Source: Deltaproteobacteria bacterium RIFCSPLOWO2_02_56_12
Lineage (GTDB): Bacteria; Desulfobacterota; Binatia; UBA9968
Assembly (NCBI GenBank): GCA_001799045.1
Contig: MGRY01000147.1
Location: 337 to 8,941 of the forward strand
Length of the DNA: 8,605 bases
Reading direction: 5' to 3'
This document shows, one piece after another, positions 1-5,231 of this stretch. The notes beneath the pieces were generated by a model. That model searched no databases. It worked only from the letters and a program-made list of their open reading frames with translations, and was not told where the DNA came from. Each line of letters starts with the position of its first letter. Position 1 is the first letter of the stretch. The position numbers and the translations under genes were made by a program.

Positions 1-87
1 AAGTACCACCTGACGCTTGTTAGCTTCGATAGTGACTTCGACCGCACCGGGCGTGGCCGTAAAACCCCCGCAGAGATCAGGCGTTAA
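1..87 (+). CDS. PIN-domain protein, C-terminal fragment (gene begins outside window)
   Basis: An open frame enters from the left edge and ends at TAA 85-87, giving 28 residues. They include LVSFDSDFDRTGRGRKTP, which resembles the last strand and acidic loop of PIN-domain ribonucleases (VapC-like toxins), where a late Asp pair helps bind the catalytic metal. The family assignment is by recognition of this short tail only. If it is a VapC-type toxin, the antitoxin gene would be expected just upstream, outside the window. The next start codon on the same strand is 25 bp downstream. Confidence 0.5.
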   Translation, partial: KYHLTLVSFDSDFDRTGRGRKTPAEIRR

Positions 88-111
88 CCCTGCGCGATAA
101 GCTGCTACTTT

Positions 112-247
112 ATGAAACTCCACATCCTCGGCTGCGGTGATGCCTTCGGAAGCGGGGGCAGGAACAACAGCGGCTACCTCGTGGATGGCGCGGAGAGGGG
201 AGGTGCCGGTCGAGTTAGCAGAAGACGGAATAGTGGTTGAAATCTGA
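112..247 (+). pseudogene. Remnant of MBL-fold (RNase Z-like) metallo-hydrolase
   Basis: ATG 112 opens a frame beginning MKLHILGCGDAFGSGGRNN and continuing SGYLVD. This is the characteristic N-terminus of a family of ~250-residue MBL-fold hydrolases related to RNase Z. After about residue 25 the resemblance stops: the frame runs through a low-complexity Arg/Gly stretch to TGA 238-240. The HxHxDH metal motif and everything after it are missing. In the +1 frame, 185-247 encodes a short peptide ending VPVELAEDGIVVEI and a stop, which resembles the C-terminal end of the same family. The simplest reading is one gene that lost its middle (~200 codons) by deletion, leaving both ends out of frame. The N-terminal match is good; the C-terminal match is inference. 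An assembly misjoin is the main alternative. Confidence 0.5.
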
Positions 248-272
248 TCTAAAGCCGGCCGAAAAAGAAGGA

Positions 273-1499
273 TCAGCTCGGTCTTTCTGCGGGTGGAGCT
301 ACGGCAGCCACGGGAATAATAATAGCTCTAAAACCGCTCTTGTTCTCAATCTCCCGCGCCGCCTCCTGAGCATGGGTCAACTGGGGATAGGGACCAACTC
401 TTACCCGGTAGGTGGTCTCGCCATTGTTCAGCAAAACCTTTTCCAAAAAAGACTGATAGCCCCCCTCGGTAATCGACCTTTGCAGAGACTCGGCGCGGTC
501 CCGTTCTCGGAAAGAGGCGATTTGGAGAACGTATCCGCTGGAGGAGCGGACCCTTCTCTCCTCTTCCCAGGAAAAGAGGGGAGATGAGGGTTTTTCTTTC
601 CCCGGGGAGATCTGGCCATCTGAAAAGACCGGCGCGCTCGTCGGGGAAACGGTCCTCAAGGTCTCGTAATTCGTGAGTCCATATTCGAGGAGCCTCCTGG
701 CATCCCCCCAGAGATCTCTCGAACCCAGGATGGAAACAATCAAAGTCGCTCCGTTGCGGGATGCCCCTCCAACAAAGGTCTTCTGGGCCGCATAGGTGTA
801 GCCGGTCTTACCGCCGATGGCCCCGTCAAAGTTCCAAAGAAGCCGGTTGTGGTTGCGGATGGAGATGTGGCGCACCCTCTGCGACTTGCCGCTAGAGACG
901 GAACTTACGGAGCTCGTCTTGGTCTGGACGATTTCCCGAAAGGCGGGGTTTTTCATCGCGTAATTGAAAATCAATGCCATGTCCCTTGCTGTCGAATAGT
1001 GTTCCGGGGCCGTGAGCCCATGGGGATTTGTGAAACGGCTGTTGGTCGCTCCTATCTCACGCGCCTTGTTGGTCATCATCTCCGCAAAACGGGCCACCGA
1101 TCCCGCAATGCCTTCCGCTAACACCAGGCTGGCGTCGTTGGCGGAAGAGAGCAGCAGGCCGTAGAGCAGGTCATCAATGGTCATTGCCTGACCCGGGCGG
1201 AGGTAGAGCTTGGAAGAAGGGACATGGGTCGCCGACTTGGTTACACTCAAGAGATCTTTTCCCCGCCGGTCACTTTCTAAGGCAACAATCGCAGTTACAA
1301 TCTTCGTCGTACTTGCCGGGGGCAAGGGCAGGTCAGGCTCCCGCTGGTAAAGAACCTGCCCCGTGGTCGCGTCTACCAGAAAGGCCGACCGTGCGGTGAG
1401 CATTTCCTCGGAGAAAGAGGACCAAACCGGGGAAGCGATGGACAATAAGAGGAAAAAGGCCGGGATGGAAGAAAATTTCGGATGTCTTTTGCTTTTCAG
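273..1499 (-). CDS. D-alanyl-D-alanine carboxypeptidase (peptidase S11, PBP5-like) with C-terminal SPOR domain
   Basis: Periplasmic penicillin-binding protein that removes the terminal D-Ala from peptidoglycan pentapeptides. Counting from the TTG codon at 1445, the three active-site motifs are STTK (S45-K48, nucleophile Ser45), SAN (101-103) and KTG (213-215, in GGKTGYT). Residues ~303-379 form a SPOR domain (GYVLQIASF...YRVRVGPY), which binds denuded septal glycan. It stands where E. coli DacA has its PBP5 C-terminal domain and amphipathic anchor. Starting at TTG 1445 would cut the signal peptide. The strong AAGGAGG at 1510-1516 instead points to an in-frame CTG at 1497-1499. That start adds LKSKRHPK plus a hydrophobic run (IPAFFLLLSIAS), making a complete Sec signal and a 408-aa product. 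An in-frame TAA lies just upstream, so no earlier start is possible. A 180-nt gap to the TPR gene leaves room for a separate promoter, but I see no convincing one. Confidence 0.92.
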   Translation of the reverse strand: MKSKRHPKFSSIPAFFLLLSIASPVWSSFSEEMLTARSAFLVDATTGQVLYQREPDLPLPPASTTKIVTAIVALESDRRGKDLLSVTKSATHVPSSKLYLRPGQAMTIDDLLYGLLLSSANDASLVLAEGIAGSVARFAEMMTNKAREIGATNSRFTNPHGLTAPEHYSTARDMALIFNYAMKNPAFREIVQTKTSSVSSVSSGKSQRVRHISIRNHNRLLWNFDGAIGGKTGYTYAAQKTFVGGASRNGATLIVSILGSRDLWGDARRLLEYGLTNYETLRTVSPTSAPVFSDGQISPGKEKPSSPLFSWEEERRVRSSSGYVLQIASFRERDRAESLQRSITEGGYQSFLEKVLLNNGETTYRVRVGPYPQLTHAQEAAREIENKSGFRAIIIPVAAVAPPAERPS

Positions 1500-1509
1500 G
1501 ACCGCTTAT

Positions 1510-1516
1510 CCTCCTT
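1510..1516 (-). promoter_or_regulatory. Shine-Dalgarno site of the carboxypeptidase gene
   Basis: AAGGAGG on the minus strand, 10 nt before CTG 1499 and about 64 nt before TTG 1445. Its distance rules it out for the TTG and supports a CTG start that restores a full signal peptide. No ATG, GTG or TTG in this frame lies at usable spacing. Confidence 0.65.
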
Positions 1517-1679
1517 GGCTGTGGTGCTGCTGCGCTGATAGGATCTTCAACATCCCTCTACCTTCAGCTTTAAACGAGTTGAATATATCACAATATTGGA
1601 ACTTCGGGTAGTATTTTGTTGCGTTTGCAGCCCGTTGCGGAATTCCAGCGTCCGTGGAGTGGTCCGGATGGGCTCTCCT

Positions 1680-2165
1680 TCAGTGAAGCTGCTGCTGGAT
1701 AGCCTCAGCGGCCTGACGGGCGAAATCATAGTTGGGCTCGATGGCGAGCGCTTTGTCGAACTCTTCCAGGGCTTTTATTAACATTCCTTTGGCCAGGTAG
1801 ACGCGTCCTAGATTGCAGTGGGGATAATGGTAGGCCTCATAGCGCGCTGCCCGCAGCGCTTTTTCCAGCCACGGGATCGCCTCATCCGGCCTCCCCAAGT
1901 TGATAAGATAGGCCCCGATATCGTTATAGGGGTTGCCAAAATCCGGGTCGACTGCAATCGCCTTCTTGCATTCTTCGATCGCCTCTTCGTAGTGTCCCTG
2001 GAAGCTTAAGCTCCAGCCCAGAAATGTGTAGGCCTCCGAGGTAGGGTGGCAACGGATCGATGCTCGGTAGAGACGAATCGCCTCTTCCAGCTCTCCCTCC
2101 CTCTGACGGCGGTAGGCCTCGTGGAAGAGCTTCTCGGCCCTTGCGATAATTTCCTTATCGTCCAT
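1680..2165 (-). CDS. Tetratricopeptide repeat protein
   Basis: A 161-aa soluble protein made almost wholly of TPR helices, with about four repeats. Clear examples are AYTFLGWSLSFQGHYEEAIE, NPYNDIGAYLINLGRPDEAI and HCNLGRVYLAKGMLIKALEE, each followed by a KA(I/L)..(D/E)P-type second helix. TPRs bind partner proteins; no catalytic domain, signal peptide or membrane segment is present, so the partner is unknown. Two start codons are possible. ATG 2177 has no ribosome site. ATG 2165 is preceded by GGAGG with 5-nt spacing (inside the first codons of the longer form) and is preferred. The gene lies 42 bp downstream of the four-cysteine gene (30 bp for the longer form) in the same direction, so cotranscription is likely. 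Confidence 0.88.
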   Translation of the reverse strand: MDDKEIIARAEKLFHEAYRRQREGELEEAIRLYRASIRCHPTSEAYTFLGWSLSFQGHYEEAIEECKKAIAVDPDFGNPYNDIGAYLINLGRPDEAIPWLEKALRAARYEAYHYPHCNLGRVYLAKGMLIKALEEFDKALAIEPNYDFARQAAEAIQQQLH

Positions 2166-2207
2166 CTCTTCCTCCATGTCGGGCCGATAATCTTCGCCTA
2201 ACTTCGT

Positions 2208-2414
2208 TTATCGCCCCTCCGTCTCCCTTTTTTTCCCTTTCTCCCGGTCCGGGGTGATCCCATGTTTTTTCAGCTCTTTTTCCGCCTGGGCGCGGATATC
2301 CGCCTGTCCGCCCATCGCCTCTCTACGTATCCGCTCCTGGCACGGTTCGCAGATCCCGCCCTTAAGCGGCGTCGCCTTGGCGCAGATCATGCACTTCTTT
2401 TGCTCGTTCTCCAT
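2208..2414 (-). CDS. Small four-cysteine (zinc-ribbon-like) hypothetical protein
   Basis: A 68-aa protein. Residues 8-25 carry two CxxC knuckles (C8-M-I-C11 and C22-E-P-C25) ten residues apart, the pattern of a small zinc ribbon. The rest is highly charged and helical (QERIRREAMGGQADIRAQAEKEL), ending in a basic Lys/Arg-rich tail. This suggests a metal-stabilised nucleic-acid or protein contact module, but the function is unknown. Similar short proteins occur as conserved hypotheticals in environmental bacteria, as far as I can recall. ATG 2414 has no proper Shine-Dalgarno; a plausible promoter ends only 9 nt upstream, so the message may be leaderless. Confidence 0.75.
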   Translation of the reverse strand: MENEQKKCMICAKATPLKGGICEPCQERIRREAMGGQADIRAQAEKELKKHGITPDREKGKKRETEGR

Positions 2415-2423
2415 CAGCCGTGT

Positions 2424-2451
2424 ATTTTACTCCAAAGAAATTTTTTTCCAA
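2424..2451 (-). promoter_or_regulatory. Candidate promoter of the four-cysteine gene
   Basis: On the minus strand, TTGGAA (2446-2451) and TAAAAT (2424-2429) are separated by 16 nt, matching the sigma70 consensus at 4/6 and 5/6. A run of eight A residues (2454-2461) lies just upstream and could act as an UP-like element. Transcription would begin near 2417, only a few bases before ATG 2414. This is a pattern match in AT-rich DNA, so chance is a real alternative. Confidence 0.35.
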
Positions 2452-2474
2452 TCTTTTTTTTAGCGTTAGAAATC

Positions 2475-2954
2475 TCAGTCCAGAACCTTGATCTGCGATG
2501 GATCTTCGAGGATCATCTCCACTCCGTACTTCGGGTGGTCTTTGATCTCCCCCGTAAGCTCCACCTCTCTGCCTTCATAGCTCTTAGGGGGCATCTTACG
2601 TGTTTCGAAGGACTCCAGGGCAGATGCGAAGATAACGCCCGTGAAAGAAGAACGCGCAGGGCCGAAATTGAGAAAGTAGGTGTTGCTTTTGGCTGAATGG
2701 CCCACGCGGTAGACCCTTCCCCTAATCCTGGCCTGATTTCCGCTAAGGGCCCTGATCTTTTCCACCTCCCTCGCTTCCAGGAGCGGGATTTCCGCCGGTC
2801 GCGGAGCTGGAGGAGGCAAAGGAGAGAAGCTCACAGAGTAGCCCTGGCCTTCGAGACCAGGCGCGCTCCAGCGCTGGTAGAGGAGGTGGGATAGAAGACC
2901 GACCACGAATCCGGCGGCAACGAGGAAAACTATGCCGGTGGAGAGCCGTCTCAC
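2475..2954 (-). CDS. Membrane-anchored OB-fold protein
   Basis: The product has an N-terminal uncleaved signal-anchor (STGIVFLVAAGFVVGLLSHLL, first ~27 residues) and a Pro-rich linker (PLPPPAPRP). A C-terminal OB-fold domain of ~90 residues follows, with ARIRGRVYRVGHSAKSNTYF, LNFG, FTGVIF, YEGREVELTGEI and a closing DPSQIKV strand. OB folds of this type bind nucleic acid or oligosaccharide; here the domain would face the periplasm. GTG 2954 overlaps the stop of the PLD nuclease gene by 4 bp (GTGA) and has GGGAG 8 nt upstream, the geometry of translational coupling. GTG 2969 (five residues longer, AGGAG at 11 nt) is the alternative. The coupling suggests that the OB protein and the nuclease work together on extracytoplasmic DNA or RNA, which is inference. 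Confidence 0.82.
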   Translation of the reverse strand: MRRLSTGIVFLVAAGFVVGLLSHLLYQRWSAPGLEGQGYSVSFSPLPPPAPRPAEIPLLEAREVEKIRALSGNQARIRGRVYRVGHSAKSNTYFLNFGPARSSFTGVIFASALESFETRKMPPKSYEGREVELTGEIKDHPKYGVEMILEDPSQIKVLD

Positions 2955-3505
2955 TTTTTCTTCTCCCACAGGCGGAAAAACTCCTTCCGGTAATCCTCTG
3001 CCAAAGGTCCGGCAGCGCGGAAAATGAGCAAATTTTCGTCGTTAATGTTGTCTGCGGACACCGTCCAGTTGTAAGACCCGGTTAAGAGCACTCCGCGGTC
3101 AATGACGGCGAACTTTTGGTGCATGAGCCCGGCCCCTCTTGCGCGACTCCCTTTGTTGAGCCCGGAGATGCGCCGGACCGAGATCCCTTGCTGTTCCAGG
3201 AATGTTCCCTTGGAACTCTCGTTTCCGGCGTCAAATTCCTTGTCCAAGATCACTTGCACCTTTGCTCCGCGCTGCCGCGCCTTGGCTAATCCCCAGGCGA
3301 GATCATCGCTGGTAAAGGCATAGATCGCCACCAGGATCTCCTTTTGGGCTTGGGCTAACTCTCGAACAATATGGCTGGAACACTTTCCCAGGGGGCTGAA
3401 GCATGCCTGAACTGCCATCCCGGCCCAGGCCTCGAGAGAAAACAGTGCAAAGTGCAAAATGCAAAGTGCAGAAAGAAAAAGGATTTTGTATTTTTCACTT
3501 TTCAT
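2951..3505 (-). CDS. Secreted phospholipase D-family (HKD) endonuclease, Nuc-like
   Basis: A 184-aa protein with a single HKD motif: H129-x-K131-x4-D136 (HQKFAVID), followed by GSYNWT (143-148) and the conserved ENLLIF segment. One motif per chain fits the Nuc/BfiI-type nucleases, which act as dimers through a phosphohistidine intermediate and are metal independent. The first half carries the usual VRELAQAQKEILVAIYAF strand-helix. Residues 1-28 are a Sec signal peptide with a likely cleavage after AWA, so the enzyme should be exported. About 22 of those residues are encoded by an AT-rich inverted repeat, an odd origin for a signal peptide. Start ATG 3505 lies inside the last codons of holA (11-bp overlap) with no Shine-Dalgarno, implying translational reinitiation. 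Met30, just after the predicted cleavage site, is a less likely start that would give a cytoplasmic protein. Confidence 0.87.
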   Translation of the reverse strand: MKSEKYKILFLSALCILHFALFSLEAWAGMAVQACFSPLGKCSSHIVRELAQAQKEILVAIYAFTSDDLAWGLAKARQRGAKVQVILDKEFDAGNESSKGTFLEQQGISVRRISGLNKGSRARGAGLMHQKFAVIDRGVLLTGSYNWTVSADNINDENLLIFRAAGPLAEDYRKEFFRLWEKKK

Positions 3506-3514
3506 TTTGCATTG
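3446..3514. repeat. Inverted repeat of degenerate heptanucleotide units, copy 1
   Basis: The left arm (3446-3480) reads as consecutive 7-bp units TGCAAAG, TGCAAAA, TGCAAAG, TGCAGAA, AGAAAAA. After a short loop (3481-3490), the right arm (3491-3514) reads TTTTTCA, CTTTTCA, TTTTGCA, TTGC, the same unit in inverted orientation. The whole could fold as an imperfect hairpin. It matches the copy at 8499-8560 unit by unit, including TGCAGA in the fourth position. Here it overlaps the 3' end of holA and the 5' end of the PLD gene. It is AT-rich compared with the flanking genes, as expected of an inserted element. Family name unknown. Confidence 0.75.
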
Positions 3515-4844
3515 CCCGAAGGGGCCGGCACATCTCCAGGATCAACCTCTCCATCACCATGCGCGGAGGATGTCCGGTTGATTTGAGGCGGACGTCGGTT
3601 TGATAGAGGAGGCCCAGGTACCGCACCAGCTCCTTTAGCGTGAAGTTGTCCGCGCTCTTGAAGCTCATGTAGACGAAATAGGGATTTCCTGGCAGCGGCG
3701 CCGCCCCGTCGTGGAGCATGCTCTTCTGAAACTGCGGATAGCTCATGCCGGCTTTCCATCTCTCGCGCAGCTCTCCCTCTATGAGTTGACGCGCTGCCAT
3801 GAGCCGGCGCACCTCGCTCGCGATCGGTGCCAGAAGCGCCAACGGGTGATGGCCCTGGGACAACAGCCGCAACAGATGGCTGAGAGCCGCGACCGAGTCC
3901 CGCGCCGCCAGCGCCTTGGTCAAATCAAAGACCCATCCCTCTCCCTGGTCGGAAAAGACCTCTTCCACATCCTTTACTTTGATCCACGGTTCTTCCCCAA
4001 CGTAAAGAAAGAGCTTTTCCAATTCCTGATGGACAGCCCAAAGCTCCGCGCCGGCCCGCGCAAGGATCATCCCTCGCGCTTGGGCCTCGATTTTCTTTCC
4101 TCCTTCTTTTAGACGTTGGTCGAGGAATTCCGCTAGAGCCTCCCGGCTCATCCTGCCGCTTTTTTCCCGCCCTATACTTAGGTCAAGCACCGACCCCTTT
4201 TCCTCGAATCTTTTGTAAAGACGGGTCCTTCGATCCACATTGGCGGTGATCAGGAGAACATCCCAGGGGGGCAAGCCCTGCTCCAAAAACTCCATAAGCC
4301 TGTGCCCTTCGCCTCCTCTGCGCTGACTCAGCTCCATTCCGCTGTTGCGGCAGAAAAGCAAGAGCCCCTCCACCTCTTCCTTAAGCTCTCTGCCGTCTCC
4401 ACCTAAAAGCTCGGCGAGCTCGGCACCTGAGGTCGAGTCCTGGAATCTCTCCCAGCGCTCCTGAGTCCACCCTTCTACGATCAGCAGGTCCAAAAAAAGT
4501 TTCGCCGCCTCATCTTTTTTCCCTTCCCCCCAGAGCTGCAGCACTCTTGCGCCTACCTCCCCCTTGTGCTCGCGCGAGAGGAAGTAGGGCGCATTCTCTA
4601 CCAAGACCGTTTTCGTTCCGGGAAGAAACGGCGGGGTCATCAGGGCCGCTTCGATTTCGTCCCAAGGGGCGACACGGCCGTCAAACTGCTCCAGATTGAA
4701 TGCTCGTCTTTCTGGCGGGACAAGGAGGTCGAGGAGCGCTTTACTAGCCGCATGCACCTGGTAGTCATCGCCGTGGAGGAGTAGCAACGATGGTTCTTCC
4801 CCTTTACGGATCTCGGCGAGGACCGCCTCCAGCTCTTGTTTCAT
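3495..4844 (-). CDS. holA: DNA polymerase III subunit delta
   Basis: The delta subunit is the clamp-opening 'wrench' of the DnaX clamp loader; it binds the beta sliding clamp during replication and repair. Visible family features are the N-terminal strand SLLLLHGDDYQV (19-30), TKTVLVENAPYFL (77-89), the WDVLLITANVDRRTRLYKRF block (194-213), RAGAELWAVHQELEKLFLY in domain II, and a helical C-terminal domain III with FTLKELVRYLGLLYQTDVRLK near the end. At 449 aa it is about 100 residues longer than E. coli HolA (343). The extra length sits between residues ~90 and ~181, a charged helical segment with no domain I recognise. The last codons (MQNEK and TGA) lie in an AT-rich repeat and overlap the PLD start. 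ATG 4844 has no obvious ribosome site and directly follows another repeat. Confidence 0.9.
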   Translation of the reverse strand: MKQELEAVLAEIRKGEEPSLLLLHGDDYQVHAASKALLDLLVPPERRAFNLEQFDGRVAPWDEIEAALMTPPFLPGTKTVLVENAPYFLSREHKGEVGARVLQLWGEGKKDEAAKLFLDLLIVEGWTQERWERFQDSTSGAELAELLGGDGRELKEEVEGLLLFCRNSGMELSQRRGGEGHRLMEFLEQGLPPWDVLLITANVDRRTRLYKRFEEKGSVLDLSIGREKSGRMSREALAEFLDQRLKEGGKKIEAQARGMILARAGAELWAVHQELEKLFLYVGEEPWIKVKDVEEVFSDQGEGWVFDLTKALAARDSVAALSHLLRLLSQGHHPLALLAPIASEVRRLMAARQLIEGELRERWKAGMSYPQFQKSMLHDGAAPLPGNPYFVYMSFKSADNFTLKELVRYLGLLYQTDVRLKSTGHPPRMVMERLILEMCRPLRAMQNEK

Positions 4845-4849
4845 GGTTT

Positions 4850-4918
4850 AGCTTGTAAGCTATCTAGCCGTCCGCCGCCAGCGAAAACCAGCAGCTTATA
4901 GCTGACCGCTGAAGGCTA
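4850..4918. repeat. GCTG/CAGC-rich palindromic intergenic repeat
   Basis: The 71-bp gap before holA holds two short perfect palindromic arms: AGCTT-GT-AAGCT (4850-4861) and CAGCT-TAT-AGCTG (4892-4904). Several further CAGC or GCTG words surround them (CCAGCG, CCAGCAG, CCGCTGAAGG), so opposing arms could fold together. It resembles the dispersed 'cagctatcagc'-type elements seen in many environmental genomes, by recollection rather than search. The stop codon of the upstream 75-aa gene (TAG, 4916-4918) is its first trinucleotide, so it abuts coding sequence on that side. It is unrelated in sequence to the heptanucleotide repeats. Confidence 0.5.
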
Positions 4919-5143
4919 ATTTTTCGGCACCCACATTTGACTTTTCTCACTCCAGACATAATCGGATTTCCATACCTTGAAACCGATGGTGAAATCTCCG
5001 CCGGATCTGCTGGCAAAGGCCCTTTCCGTGGAATGGGGGATCTCCACCCGTGCCACTTTATAGACCTGCTTGCCGCCCCCCTTGTTGATCAGGATGCGGT
5101 CCCCCACCTGCATGGCGCCGCGGGCTTCCCTTTTTTCCTTCAT
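4916..5143 (-). CDS. Hypothetical protein, 75 aa
   Basis: I do not recognise this protein. It begins with a basic, poorly structured stretch (MKEKREARGA), then MQVGDRILINKGGGKQVYKV, a small beta-strand-rich region that could form an SH3-like barrel. The C-terminus is aromatic (VWKSDYVWSEKSQMWVPKN). No cysteine pairs, signal peptide or membrane segment are visible. ATG 5143 has no ribosome site. ATG 5113 (Met11), where the folded part seems to begin, has only a weak AGGGA 13 nt upstream, so the start is uncertain. It is the first gene of the minus-strand series, 71 bp before holA and divergent from the MFS gene. Its stop codon coincides with the edge of the GCTG-rich repeat. Confidence 0.6.
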   Translation of the reverse strand: MKEKREARGAMQVGDRILINKGGGKQVYKVARVEIPHSTERAFASRSGGDFTIGFKVWKSDYVWSEKSQMWVPKN

Positions 5144-5231
5144 GGAGAAAAGTTAACATCGCGCAGCCCGGCGTGCAAATGGATCTCCTGCCTTTAAGGC
5201 GCAAAGCACTATATGCTATGAACCATACGCA
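5144..5231. promoter_or_regulatory. Divergent intergenic region between the 75-aa gene and the MFS gene
   Basis: Both genes start outward from this 88-bp gap, so it must hold promoters for at least one of them unless transcription enters from further away. On the minus strand TATAGT (5208-5213) matches a -10 box at 5/6, but no good -35 lies 16-18 nt upstream. On the plus strand TATGCT (5212-5217) is a weaker -10, again without a -35. The two overlap, so expression could be mutually exclusive. No operator palindrome is evident. Confidence 0.3.

Noticed and set aside
1..244. An open minus-strand frame of about 80 codons opposite the PIN and MBL fragments.
   Set aside because: Its translation (Ala/Thr/Val-rich) has no recognisable motif, while the plus-strand frames give family-typical PIN and MBL ends. 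It looks like a mirror frame.
244..276. TGATC...GATCA inverted arms around CGGCCG at the convergent end of the carboxypeptidase gene.
   Set aside because: Arms are only 5 bp, the interior does not pair well and there is no T-tract, so a terminator is not supported.
2440..2461. T-runs that could suggest a plus-strand terminator.
   Set aside because: No GC-rich hairpin precedes them and no plus-strand gene ends here. On the minus strand they are A-tracts and fit better as upstream promoter sequence.
3446..3514. CRISPR-like array reading of the TGCAAAA units.
   Set aside because: The units are only 7 bp, contiguous without spacers, and reverse orientation midway, so this is an inverted tandem repeat and not a CRISPR array.
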